Part shown: positions 45,552 to 55,929 of the stretch, piece by piece
How positions within the stretch are numbered: position 1 is the first letter of the stretch
Layout: every line of letters begins with the position of its first letter
Program-made: the position numbers and the translations under genes
Assembly: GCA_916700875.1 (NCBI GenBank)
Contig: CAKAKS010000039.1
Span: forward strand, 28,762,815 to 28,826,814
DNA from: Sebastes aleutianus
Taxonomy: Eukaryota; Chordata; Actinopteri; Perciformes; Sebastidae
Direction: 5' to 3'
DNA: 64,000 nucleotides
Notes under the pieces: generated by a model
What the model was told of the DNA's origin: nothing
The model's input: the letters and a program-made list of their open reading frames with translations, nothing else
The model's database searches: none

Positions 45552-45869
45552 TAAATGGTAAATGGAATTGCATTTATATAGCGCTTTTCTAGTCTTCCAA
45601 CCACTCAAAGCGCTTTACGCTACATGTCAGCATTCACCCATTCACACACACATTCATACACTGATGGCAGAGGCTGCCATGCAAGGTGTCAACCTGCCCA
45701 TCAGGATCTAATCTAAATACTCATTCACACACCGATGGCACAGCCTTCGGGAGCAATTTGGGGTTAAGTGTCTTGCTCAAGGACACTTTGACATGTGAGG
45801 AGCCGGGGATCGAACCGACGACCTACCGATTGATGGAAGACCTGCTCTACCTCTGAGCCACAGCCGCCC
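45552..45869 (-). mobile_element. tRNA-derived SINE inside the Ac-like hAT element
   Basis: Minus-strand reading starts with a tRNA-like head containing A box TGGCTCAGAGGTAGAG (plus 45845-45860) and B box GGTTCGATCCC (45806-45816). It continues with CCTTGAGCAAGACACTTAAC and ends in an L2-type tail AAAAGCGCTATATAAATGCA. It is about 318 bp. No clear target duplication is visible. The L2-like tail suggests mobilisation by an L2/CR1-type LINE such as the one at 36250. Confidence 0.87.
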
Positions 45870-46194
45870 AAAACTATAGGCTATGTTACATGGCAACAGG
45901 TGAACACTAGCCTAATCTCCTTCCTGTCAAACAAGCTCCGCTGTGTCTATAAAATTGAAATAGTGGTACAACAAGTTTGCTAGAATAAATATAAATAGTG
46001 CTCTATTTCTCCAGAGTGATATCTGACACACAGGCTGACTGAGCAATGAGCATAGCGCGTAGGTGAATTGACTACACTGCCAGAGCCAACGTAGGCCTCC
46101 CTGTCAAACAAACTCCGCTTCACATATTGCAGGTCTAACAAGAAAACAAAAGACAAGTAATGTTAGAATAAAATACCTTAGCAAACCAGTTAAG

Positions 46195-46600
46195 GATAAA
46201 TAAATAAATCAAAACTAAATAGTTCCAGGAACTAAATATTTTACCTGTCTTTTAATTAGGCTGCGCTGCTCCTTTGCTATGGATGTTGAGTGACAGCCCC
46301 CTCATTTGCATAATGAAGCAGAAATAATTAAAGAAATGTATAAAGAAAAGAATACAGAAATAAATAAGTTTGGAGAAATAAATAAGGGGTTAAATGCAAA
46401 GGGAAAAATCACGCATAAATAAATGCATAAATACACAAATAAATACATACATTTAAAAATAAAGAAAAAATAAATGCAAAAATAAATAAATACATTTAAA
46501 AATTAATAAAAATAGATACATAAATAAAAGGGAAAATTAAACAGAAGAGTAAATAAATAAGGGAATTAATACAAAGATAAATAAATAAAGAGGAAAATTA
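46195..46600. repeat. degenerate (AATA)n low-complexity block
   Basis: About 400 bp of AATAAATA, AAATACAT and similar units on the plus strand within the hAT element. It looks like an aged expansion, not a fresh microsatellite. Confidence 0.88.
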
Positions 46601-47016
46601 TAACAGAATCACATTTTATCAATGAATTAATGGCTACATTTATTTTTAATATTTCATATTTTTGCTCCATTTAAGGACATATCCATTTATTTATTGAGTC
46701 ATTTATTTATTTATTTTTGATTTTGGCAGGTTCCGTCCTCCATACTTTATAGTCTGTGGTCTCGCTCCGCTTCACACTCCTATTGTCTTCGCGTCACGTC
46801 ACCACAAGCAGGCGGAACACAAATACCCACTGCGTTCACAGTTATGAGGAACACCATGTTTTTTTATTCTTCCCAAAAACAACTTTTAAAATATTTGTAC
46901 AAAATAAATATTCGTAAAAAAACACTATTTGTGCTTTGCCGAATACCGTATTCAGCTCCACCCCTATTACATAATCCAATATCTTCCATCATGATAAGAT
47001 TGTAAAATCAAATCTA

Positions 47017-47020
<4 letters not shown>

Positions 47021-47046
<26 letters not shown>
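47021..47046. repeat. (CA)n microsatellite
   Basis: CA tract of about 26 bp. Confidence 0.95.
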
Positions 47047-47051
<5 letters not shown>

Positions 47052-47744
47052 AATCCCATATGGCTTCCTCCTCTTCAAAGCTTTTGTCCCGCCGTGTTCA
47101 AACTCCGTCATTAAAAGTGATCCTTGACGGAAGCTGCACAGGAACAAGGAGGAGCGCTGTGGAAGGTACAGATGGAGAGATGTGAGGGAAATCTGATCAG
47201 GGATGAGGAGACGAAGAGACAAAATGAGAGAAGAAGGGACGGGACAGAGAGGAGTGGAGAAGAGATGAGAGAAGAGACAAGAAGAGAGGAGGAGAGGAGA
47301 GGAGAGAGCAGCACTCTGATTCTGTTAATTGGAGGATTTCTGGTAAAATGGACCTGAATGCTGCAATTATATTCCCCAAGAGAGACTTCATTAACACACA
47401 CACACACACACACAGACACACACATACAGGCTTATAGCAAAATGACATCCCCAAATGCACACCCAATGCATTGTCTAATATACACTTTTCTGATAAAGTA
47501 TATTTCCCCTCTATATTTCAGTGAGAATTTAACATATACACACATTGGTCATCGTATTGAATTGTTTGTCTACAGTATGTGACAGTAACCAGGCTGTCAC
47601 ATACTCTTCACAAAAGTGAAGAGGAAGGTCGCTCTTTCCAACGGACAACATGGATCACCCGCTTAGAATATAATTAGCCAATTGAATAGGGGTTATCAGT
47701 GGTTATCAGCCTCATAGATATGGGTTAGAAGGGGCCTGCTACAG
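47047..47744. other. non-coding, purine-rich stretch
   Basis: Purine-rich DNA with GAGGAGAGGAGAG near 47285-47308 and a CA tract at 47393-47413. The frames here on both strands are composition artefacts. Confidence 0.55.
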
Positions 47745-48370
47745 CAACACGTTCTCATCCCAACTTGTCACATACCGCCCTTTGCATCATTTTATTTTCT
47801 GCATCAAAACCACTATAGTTACCCTAAAGTTACACTTTAGGATTAGGTGACAAAAGCACTACAGTTAGGTTTAGGAAAGAACAACATGGTTGAGCTTAAA
47901 ACTACTACGTTTGTACAGTGAAAATGACACTGAACGTTGTGAACACAGGACAAGAACAACGGTCTCCTGGATGAAAGCCCCGTTTTTGTTGTGCCCATCC
48001 ACCTCCCCTCCCGCCTGCCCGGTGTGTCTTTCGCTCTTTAAACTACATCACCACACTCCCGGCACACTGTCACGGAGCATTTACTTTTGCCGTGGATGGG
48101 TTTACATTAACTACAATGTCAACCCATCTGCGGCAACAGAAAACGCTCAGAGAAAGTGCTGTGGTGACGTAGTTTAATGACCAAAAAGACACACAGGGCA
48201 GGTGTGAGGGGAGGTGGATGGGCCCAACAAACACAAGGCTTTCATCCAGGAGACCCAACCATGTTGTTTTCCCCAAACCTAACTAAGTGGTTTTGTTGCC
48301 TAAACCTAAAGCGACGCCAAGGGGCGTGACAAAGCGGCAGTATGTGGCAAGTTAGGATGAAAATGTGTTG
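47745..48370. mobile_element. 626-bp foldback element (family D), nearly whole-length palindrome
   Basis: The left end CAACACGTTCTCATCCCAAC and right end GGATGAAAATGTGTTG are inverted. Complementarity continues through ACTTGTCACATACCGCC / GGCAGTATGTGGCAAGT, AAAACCAC-TAGTTAGGTTT, GGTCTCCTGGATGAAAGCC, GCCCATCCACCTCCCCTC and AAACTAC-TCACCACA to a centre at about 48111 (ACATTAACTACAATGT). The left arm holds about 90 bp not matched on the right. There is no coding frame. A related copy is at 5735-6249. Confidence 0.88.
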
Positions 48371-48377
48371 GCATAAC

Positions 48378-48520
48378 AAACACTGGACTTTAACCCAACA
48401 CGTTGACATATTGTAACTTAAGTTAAGTAACAAACATGCTTATTTGAACCCAAACCACAATCTTTTCATAAACCTAACCTAGTAGTTTTGTTTCATTTTG
48501 CAACCTTAACCACGTGTTTA
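48378..48520 (-). repeat. foldback family C fragment, reverse orientation
   Basis: AACCCAAACCACAATCTTTT and CATAAACCTAACCTAGTAGT are the reverse of the family C core, placed directly beside the family D foldback. Confidence 0.7.
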
Positions 48521-48574
48521 AAACTGCAACCATTTCACTTTTACTTTCACAAGCGGGTAGGTGCAGTTTGACTC

Positions 48575-49140
48575 GTCTGAAGCATTAGAATGGTAGTGAT
48601 AACTGATAACGGCCATTTAATGGACTGATAACATTCAAAAAGGGTGCATACACTTTTCTAAAGAGCTTTGAATGCAAAAGTATACGCAATGTTGACATCT
48701 TAAAGGTGGATATGTAAGGGATAATGTACAGCGAGCTGGTCATTGTTGTGAAATAAACCCCAACAGGGCGATGCGACACCCCAACGCGAAACACATTACC
48801 TTGAAGTGGTTTATTTCACAACAATGACCTGTTAGCTGTACATATCCCGCTTATTACACGGCTACTTAATTCAGAAATCAATAATTTGAAGCAGAAACGA
48901 TCCTCCAGAACATCAGAACTGTGCCAATAGCTGTTATATATAGCAACGGTCTGTTATACATAGCAATGGTCAGCTATAAAAGAAAAATAACAGACTGTAA
49001 AATGCCGTAATTGACCAATCAGAATTAAGTATTCAACAAAGCTGTGTAATAACAACTTATAACGGCCATTTAATGGGCTGATAACATTCGAATTGGGTGC
49101 ATGTATACACTTTTCTAAAGAGCTTTGAATGTGAAAGCGG
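48575..49140. repeat. hairpin repeat family E, copy 2, with flanking direct repeats
   Basis: The hairpin arms at 48718-48757 and 48806-48847 pair (GATAATGTACAGCGAGCTGG with its approximate complement). An 80-bp segment occurs on both sides in the same direction: AACGGCCATTTAATGG and ACACTTTTCTAAAGAGCTTT at 48605-48670 and again at 49057-49130. Copy 1 lies at 28590-29412. Confidence 0.78.
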
Positions 49141-49993
49141 AGTGGACCTCCTTGATTGTCAGCCAGGTTTTGCACCCAAAGTTCAACTAAATTTACTCCG
49201 CTATACAAGCCGCATCCATTTTCACTCCGGCAGACACTCACTCTGGAGGTGGAAAGTTTATCAAGGCTAAATTTCTTCAAAGAAGAATTGCAAGTTTAAT
49301 TTTGTGTAACGGAGAGTTATATAACTGTGCTTGTTGATCATACTTGACATGCACTTCACCTAATGCAAAGGTGTATGCTATATTGCCATTTCTTAAAGGT
49401 GGATATACAGTGATAGATATGGTGATAAAGGGGAAATGTATCAAAGAAGACAGGCAGTCAGACAGAAAGGGAAGCAGGAAGCATTGAGACAGACAGAGTG
49501 ATACATTGATAGACAGAGGCAGGCAGAGAGGAAAGCACAGAAACAGAGGAGGTCACATATGCTCACTTCCATAGACATAAGCCCTGATTAAATTGAGTGT
49601 GTAGTAGCTGGCCGCTCTTCAGATGTGTGTGTGTGTGTGTATGTCTGTGTGTGTGCGCGGGCGAGAGTGTGAGTCCTGTAATATTGTCTGCAGTCCCATG
49701 GGCTGTAGCTGAGCAAACTCAATCAACTCCCACTCACCTTTGTGGCCCTCCCCGCACTGTCAGGCCAGGACTAGACACCGGCCCTGCCTCTCCTCTGGCC
49801 TGGGAGAGAGAGAGACAGAGTATGTGTGGGGTAGTGAGCATAGCAGATACACTGTAAGCGTTTGTGTATGTGTGTGTGGGCACATGTTCAGGTGTGCCCT
49901 TGAAAGAATCAAAAGCCTCTGCAGATTGAATGCATCAGTATGAGAGACGGAGTGTGTTGAGCTTTCACGTGTATGTGCGTGTGTGTACGTATG
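49141..49993. other. non-coding stretch, GT-rich at its end
   Basis: No gene. GT-rich pieces lie at 49623-49655 and 49862-49880. GATAGATAT and GACAGACAG words occur at 49410-49520. Confidence 0.5.
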
Positions 49994-50630
49994 CAACACA
50001 TTCTCACTCCCAACTTGTCTAATATACCGTTGCTTGGTCAGTGCCCCTCCGCACGGGGTACCCCTCTTGTGTTACTTTTGGACGGACCAAGGACGGCATG
50101 TTAATATATGCTTGTTACATGCATAGAGTCCTTTCAAAAGGAAATTAGGTTTTTGGCAACACAACCACTTACTTAGGGTTAGGGAACGGACGTGGTTGAC
50201 ATTAACTTCACTTAGTAGTGACTGACTAGTGGCTGACAACACTAATGACTCACGTGACTAGCGACTCACGTGACTCACGGTACTGACGATACCAACGACT
50301 CACGTGACTAGCGATTTACGTGACTCACGGTACTGACGATACTAATGACTCATGTGTCTAACGATTCATGGGACCGAATCGAGTCATGTGACGAAAAACT
50401 GACATGACAAAATAAGTCAAGGTTACTATTAGTTTCACATGGGACACGAAGACCGGTCTCCTGGTTGAAAGTCACTTGTTCCGACCGTCTAGTAACGGTT
50501 GTGGGTTTACATTGGAGTAAAGCCCAGTTTGTCACATACTGTTGCTAAAAGGTGCCTTCGTGCGTTAGTATTCGATGCCGAGAGGCGCTTACCAAACAGA
50601 ATTTGACGAGTTGGGAGTGAAAATGGGTTG
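49994..50630. mobile_element. foldback element with internal 50-bp minisatellite
   Basis: The left end CAACACATTCTCACTCCCAA and right end TTGGGAGTGAAAATGGGTTG are inverted repeats. GGACACGAAGACCGGTCTCC in the interior recalls families C and D, so this is a third member of the same superfamily of foldbacks. The centre contains about 2.5 units of a 50-bp minisatellite. Confidence 0.8.
50247..50372. repeat. 50-bp minisatellite of CACGTGACT motifs
   Basis: Units start at 50247, 50297 and 50347. Each contains the nested motif GACTCACGTGACTAGCGA, so a shorter ancestral repeat of GACTCACGT was first duplicated and then amplified as a 50-mer. The CACGTG E-box core occurs several times. Confidence 0.93.
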
Positions 50631-50919
50631 ACATGTGTGTGCACATATATATATATACTGTAAGTGTATGTGCAGGTGTCAGCAGAATACGTTTTCTCAA
50701 ATCTATTCTGATTGTTTAAATGCTTTATCTCATATGTTTTTATATTCATCCAATTGACAGGTGTACAAGGGTATAGACACACACACAGACACACACACCT
50801 TAAAGCATCCCTAACCTCTGGCCCTGCCTGCACACCTGTCAATCAACAACATCTGCAAGCCGTTGCCGTGGGTTTGGCAGGGGACAAAAAGTGGCTTGCA
50901 GGGACGGGCGGGACCGGTG
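50631..50919. other. non-coding stretch, nothing recognised
   Basis: Short AT tract at 50647-50657 and CA tract at 50779-50798. No gene. Confidence 0.5.
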
Positions 50920-51025
50920 GAGACAACACCAATCAATCAGCTGATCAATCATAATTGGTGCATTTACATATTTGCCAAATATTCACAGTCATGATTCATT
51001 TATGCAAATCTGGAGCAGGATATAG
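50920..51025. promoter_or_regulatory. candidate cis-regulatory cluster (weak)
   Basis: A repeat-free segment packs AATCAATCAGCTGATCAATC (with CAGCTG E-box and TGATCAATC PBX/homeobox-like half sites), CATAATTGG and ATGCAAAT (octamer, 51012-51019) within 100 bp. Clusters like this are typical of vertebrate conserved enhancers, but short motifs also occur by chance. Confidence 0.25.
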
Positions 51026-52499
51026 GCTCCAGGGAGAGAGAGAGGTCAGGACTGAACCCGGACCTGTTGGTTGCTCAGAGATCAAATTAGAGCTTTATTT
51101 AGATTTATGCAGATGTTAACAGTAATGATATACAGCAGGCGCAGCGCCCTTGTGTGTCACTGAAGACATTAATATAACTACAGCAGGAGCACTGAGACAC
51201 ACTGTCTCACTGTTCAAATACTGTGTGTTTAAAATACAAGACCAACCGGTGAGCCTCATTTGTATTTGCAACCTAAAGGATTCATATATTCATGTTACTC
51301 CTAAGTTTGGACTCCACAATGACACAAACTCTTACATAGTCTGAAGAATTGGTCCTGTATGGCTTTCTTACAGTGTCAGCAGTTGAACAAGAACTTTGCC
51401 AAAACTACTGGACTTGAAGCATTTTAAGACTCAGCCTAGATTTATTTTTCTTTTGTTGTCACTAGGGGTGTCAGATGGGTATTAACGTGTATATTATTAT
51501 GCACTAAGTAGCCCTGAACAGTAGTGTAGGTAGAGAGCAGTATGCAGAGACTCACAGTGGCTTACACTGATGCTATTAAAATGTTTTACTGTGTGTGTTT
51601 GGATTTTATAGTGCTATTCATATGTTAGTGAATGTTGCAGCATATTGTGAATGTACCCACATGCCAGGCAGTGATAAGTTATAAATGTATGTGCAAGGTA
51701 GAGAACAACACACAAGTGATACATTCAATACTGCCCTAAGATGTAGATTATGGTTACTCTATTGCAGTGCCTGTATATTGGGTATCTGTTTGTATGTTTT
51801 TCTTGTGTGCATGCATGTACATATTTTAAGAACGTATATGGAATTTGACATGTGAGAGTGCGTGTGCCTCTATAAGCTTCAGGAGTAGTTACTGTCGAAG
51901 ACATGCCGAAAGGTTATTGGCTTCAAAACAGTTCAATATGTCAAATAAACACACAGCTCAGTGAGCAGCTGGAGACCAGAGTGAGAGGAGAGAGAAGGAC
52001 AGAGATGAAAAGGAAGATAGAACAGAGGCAAAGAGAGACTGGATGAGGGAGGGGGGAAAAACTTTGGACAGAGAGGATAAGAATAAGAGATGACTGAAAG
52101 AGGGGGATGACTAATTTGATGTAATAATAATTTTTTTTTAAAAATGATTACATTTTTGTTTTGTGTGATAAAGTGACACATCTAAATTCATCTCAGTGTC
52201 CTCACGAAACAGCGGTGTGCTAGAAGCTTGGTGACGTATAGCTGTCAGTCAGCAAGCTTGTAACGGGACAATATGTATGTACAGTTTATGCAAGGGTTGA
52301 ATTAAAAGTCGATGGTGGACCAGATAATAAACTACAATAGCCTCCTCCACTTTGGAATGTCCTGCTCTCCGTTCCCTCAGAGGAGAATGGCGTATATTTG
52401 AGTGCCAAACCTAAGTTGAACTTGACGATTTGCACAAAAAATTTACTTCGCACCTCATGAGCGAATCCACTGATACCATTGCTGAATTAAGTTCAACTA
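51026..52499. other. non-coding stretch, no gene seen
   Basis: Ordinary AT-rich DNA; purine-rich at 51975-52060. No repeat with identifiable ends. Confidence 0.5.
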
Positions 52500-53173
52500 G
52501 GGCTTTCAAAGTTAACGCGATCTTTAACGTATTTATGCAACTTGCGATTTTTAGGTTGTAACAAACTAAGTTTTAAAGCTGGAGTGAAGATACTGGCATC
52601 ATATGAAACTATACTAGCTTGTCGCGAAGGAGGCTAAATAACGCTCCAAACTTACTTTTGGCTGGCAAAACTGGCATGGCCATTTTCAAAGGGGTCCCTT
52701 GACCTCTGACCTCAAGATATGTGAATGAAAATGGGTTCTATGGGTACCCACGAGTCTCCCCTTTACAGATATGCCCACTTTATGATGATCACATGCAGTT
52801 TGGGGCAAGTCATAGCCAAGTCAGCACACTGACACACTGACAGCTGTTGTTGCCTGTTGGGCTGCAGTTTACCATGTTATGATTTGAGCATTGTTTTTAT
52901 GCTAAATGCAGTACCTGTGAGGGTTTCTGAACAATATTGGTCATTGTTTTGTGTTGGTAATTGATGTCCATTAATAAATATATACATATATTTGTATAAA
53001 GCAAGCATATTTGTCCACTCCGATGTTGATATGAGTATTAAATACTTGACAAATCTCCCTTTAAGTTATATTTTGAACTGATCAAAAAATGTGATTCATT
53101 TGCAGTGAATTGCGATTAACCATGGACAATCATGCGATTAATCATGCTTAAATATTTAATCGATTGACAGCCC
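52500..53173 (+). mobile_element. family B element, full-length 674-bp copy
   Basis: The left end GGGCTTTCAAAGTTAA and right end TTAATCGATTGACAGCCC are inverted repeats, flanked by TA on each side (52498-52499, 53174-53175). Subterminal CGCGAT / GCGATTAA words are characteristic. No coding frame. The TA flank would suit a Tc1/mariner-type source, but a two-base duplication is weak evidence. Other copies: 13375, 23130, 24718, 56156 and a terminus at 3340. Confidence 0.82.
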
Positions 53174-53430
53174 TAATCAAAAGTAAAAGTACTCATCATC
53201 ATTATTGCATTAGTTAATTTTAACTACTTAATATACTGTTGGATAATTGAATCCATAACAACAATAATAATATTAATCATATTTTATAAATTGATCATAT
53301 GTTGTGTATTTACAATCTTAATCTGAAAAGTAATGAGTAACTGTAATTGTATTAGAGTAAAATTACATTATTTGCCTGTGAAATGCAGCGGAGCAAGTAT
53401 AAAGCAGCATGTAATGGTAAGACTCAAATA

Positions 53431-55031
53431 CAGTGGAGGAAATAAGTATTTGATCCCTTGCCGATTTTGTAAGTTTGCCCACTTACAAAGAAAAGAACGG
53501 TCTATAATTTTAATGATAGGTATATTTTAACAGTGAGAGACAGAATATAAAAAAAAAAATCCAGAAAATCACATCATATAAAAGTTAAAAATTGATTTGC
53601 ATTTGATTGTGGGAAATAAGTATTTGATCCCCTAGCAAAACATGACTCAGTACTTGGTGGAGAAACGTTGTTGGCAAGCACAGAGGTCAGACGTTTCTTG
53701 TAGTTGGTCACCAGGTTTGCGCACATCTCAGGGGGGATTTTGGTCCACTCCTTTTTGCAGATCATCTCCAAATCCTTAAGGTTTCGAGGCTGTCGCTTGG
53801 CAACTCGAAGCTTCAGCTCCCTCCACAGATTTGATATGGAATTAAGGTCCGGAGACTGGCTAGGTCACTCCATGACCTTAATGTGCTTCTTCTTGAGCCA
53901 CTCCTTTGCTGCCTTGGCCGTATGTTTTGGGTCATTGTCGTGCTGGAAGACCCATCCACGTCCCATTTTCAGTGTCCTGGCTGAGGGAAGGAGGTTGTCG
54001 CCCAACATTTCAAGGTACATGGCCCGTCCATCCTCCCTTCGATGCGGTGAAGTCGTCCTGTCCCCGTAGCAGAGAAACACCCCCAAAACATAATGTTTCC
54101 ACCTCCATGCTTGACGGTGGGGATGGTGTTCTTGGGGTTATAGTCAGCATTTCTCTTTCTCCAAACACGGCGAGTTGAGTTGATGCCAGAGAGCTTGATT
54201 TTGGTCTCATCTGACCACATCACCTTCTCCCAAGCCTTCTCTGAATCATTCAGGTGTTCATTGGCAAACAGACGGGCCTGTACATGTTCCTTCTTGAGCA
54301 GGGGGACATTGCGGGCGCTGCAGGATTTTAATCCGTTACGGTGTAGTGTGTTACCAATGGTTTTCTTGGTGATTGTGGTCCCAGCTGTCTTGCGATCATT
54401 AAGAAGTTCCTCCCGTGTAGTTCTGGGCTGATCCCTTACCTTTCTCATGATCATCGATACCCCACGAGACGAGATCTTGCGTGGAGCCCCAGACCGAGGG
54501 CGATTGATGGTCATTTTGTGTTTCTTCCATTTCCGAATAATGGCACCAATAGTTGTCTACTTCTAACAAAGCTGCTTGCTGATGGTCTTGTGGCCGATTC
54601 CAGTCTTGTGCAGGTCTACAATCTTGTCCCTGACGTCCTTAGACAGCCCTTTGGTCTTGCCCATGGTGGAGAGGTTGGAATCTGATTGTGGACAGGTGTC
54701 TTTTATACAGGTAATGAGTTGAGACAGGTGTCTTTTATACAGGTCACGAGTTGAGATTCGGAGTACTTTCTTAAAGCGAGAGGACTAATCTAACCGGTCT
54801 GTGGGGGACAGAATTCTTGTTGGTTGCTAGGGGATCAAATACTTATTTCCCACAATAAAATACAAATCAATTTATAACTTTTATATGATGTGATTTTCGG
54901 GATTTTTTTTTTTATATTCTGTCTCTCACTGTTAAAATAAACCTACCATTAAAATTATAGACCGTTCTTTTCTTCGTAAGTGGGCAAACTTACAAAATCG
55001 GCAAGGGATCAAATACTTATTTCCTCCACTG
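53431..55031 (-). mobile_element. Tc1-like DNA transposon, complete but inactive
   Basis: It has 208-bp terminal inverted repeats (53431-53638 and 54824-55031) beginning CAGTGGAGGAAATAAGTATT and flanked by TA on both sides. Each terminal repeat contains the motif AATAAGTATTTGATCCC twice (outer and inner), the IR/DR layout of fish and amphibian Tc1 elements in which the direct repeats bind transposase. The two arms differ at only a handful of positions. The 1601-bp length is standard for Tc1. The transposase gene between the arms, on the minus strand, is broken (next entry). Confidence 0.97.
53574..54664 (-). pseudogene. Tc1 transposase pseudogene
   Basis: It starts ATG at 54664 with MGKTKGLSKDVRDKIVDLHK, the paired-like N-terminal DNA-binding region of Tc1 transposases. 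In-frame stops occur at codons 34 and 36 (54563-54565, 54557-54559). The frame then reopens through a GRPR-like hook (INRPRSGAPRK) and the first catalytic Asp in VMWSDETK (codon 54209-54211, about residue 152). A one-base deletion near 54023 shifts the frame. The second catalytic Asp is in FQHDNDPKHTA (53937-53939). A TGA replaces the Trp of the WPSQSPDLN box (53865-53867). The third catalytic residue, Glu in the usual IENLW motif, is Ser here (SISNLW, 53832-53834). The gene ends at 53574. With three stops, one frameshift and a lost catalytic Glu, it cannot make active enzyme. Confidence 0.96.
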
Positions 55032-55033
55032 TA

Positions 55034-55390
55034 CATTCATACGTACATGTACAATAAATGTATTTAGTTACTTTAAATCAACTAACATACCAAAACAATA
55101 ATGTTAGCTAGTTAAACCTGCACAATTGTAAGAAGCCAAATGTCCTGTTTTTTTATGTTTTTCTAACCTCTGAGTAAGTAGCAGGAATGCATCAAGGTCT
55201 GGAAGATGCATTTTCATTCTTCATCTTTTGACTTCCCACATCCAACCACAGTATAAAGGCGACCTGGGTTGTCATAGTCACCAAGGCTGAACACAAAAGA
55301 CTGAAAACTCAAACTAAACTCAAGGAAACTAAACTCAAGGAAAGATAGCGGACAAGAGTATTCCTGTGTTGTTGCAGTCATCTTGAGGTC
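55034..55390. other. non-coding stretch, nothing recognised
   Basis: AAACTCAAACTAAACTCAAG at 55304-55342 holds a short local tandem (AAACTCAAGG twice). No gene. Confidence 0.5.
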
Positions 55391-55457
55391 TGTGTGTGTG
55401 CGTGTGCGTGTGCGTGTGTGTGCGTGTGCGTGTGGGTGTGTGTGCGTGTGCGTGTGG
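55391..55457. repeat. (GTGTGC)n compound tract
   Basis: GT repeat in which GC replaces GT at regular hexamer spacing (GTGTGCGTGTGC). Confidence 0.93.
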
Positions 55458-55929
55458 CTATATGCCTGTGGGTCAGTGTGCCAGAGTTATGAGAGTCTGT
55501 GTGACTCACACAGTGTGGTGTCTGTCAAGTCTCAGCGACACCCATAATACCACCTGTTTATCAGCGCTTTGATAAATGACAGCTTAACACCAAAGATGTC
55601 AAAACAGAAGGATTAACGCTTTGAAAGGAAATCAGAGGGACAGAGTTTAGGACCAGACATCTTTAACACCTACAGTACAAAACAAACTGTTAGGCAGTTT
55701 ATGTCTAAAGTGAGAAAATAACAGATTGTGTGATTTTGCTCTTTCGTCACTTGGAAAAACGTGAGATCTATTCCAGAAACAGTTTATCTGTCAATTTCAA
55801 GAAAACCCAACAGATATAACATTTCAGTGTATTCGATATACATATTGTCAAGACACATTTTGTTTATATGATTAAGCCGGGGTAGACAAAAGCAGATATC
55901 GATTTTAAGGTGGTTATTGCTTTTTACTT
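55458..55929. other. non-coding stretch, nothing recognised
   Basis: Nothing identifiable apart from ordinary AT-rich DNA. Confidence 0.45.

Larger units (their letters stand above)
45279..46966. mobile_element. hAT element with Ac-like ends and intact 8-bp duplication
   Basis: The octamer TTACATAA flanks it exactly at 45271-45278 and 46967-46974. The left end TAGGGATGTG and the right end read inversely (TAGGGGTGGAGC) resemble the TAGGGATG termini of Ac-type hAT elements. Both flanks carry GTATTTG/ATATTCG-rich subterminal sequence. It is 1688 bp. No transposase frame survives. The interior holds a tRNA SINE and about 400 bp of degenerate AATAAATA sequence. It is an old non-autonomous copy. 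Confidence 0.85.

Noticed and set aside
45806..45860. Possible functional tRNA gene
   Set aside because: tRNA-like head of a SINE with an L2-type tail, not a free-standing tRNA gene.
53906..54178. Plus-strand frames across the Tc1 element
   Set aside because: They are antisense to the transposase pseudogene, whose motifs are on the minus strand.
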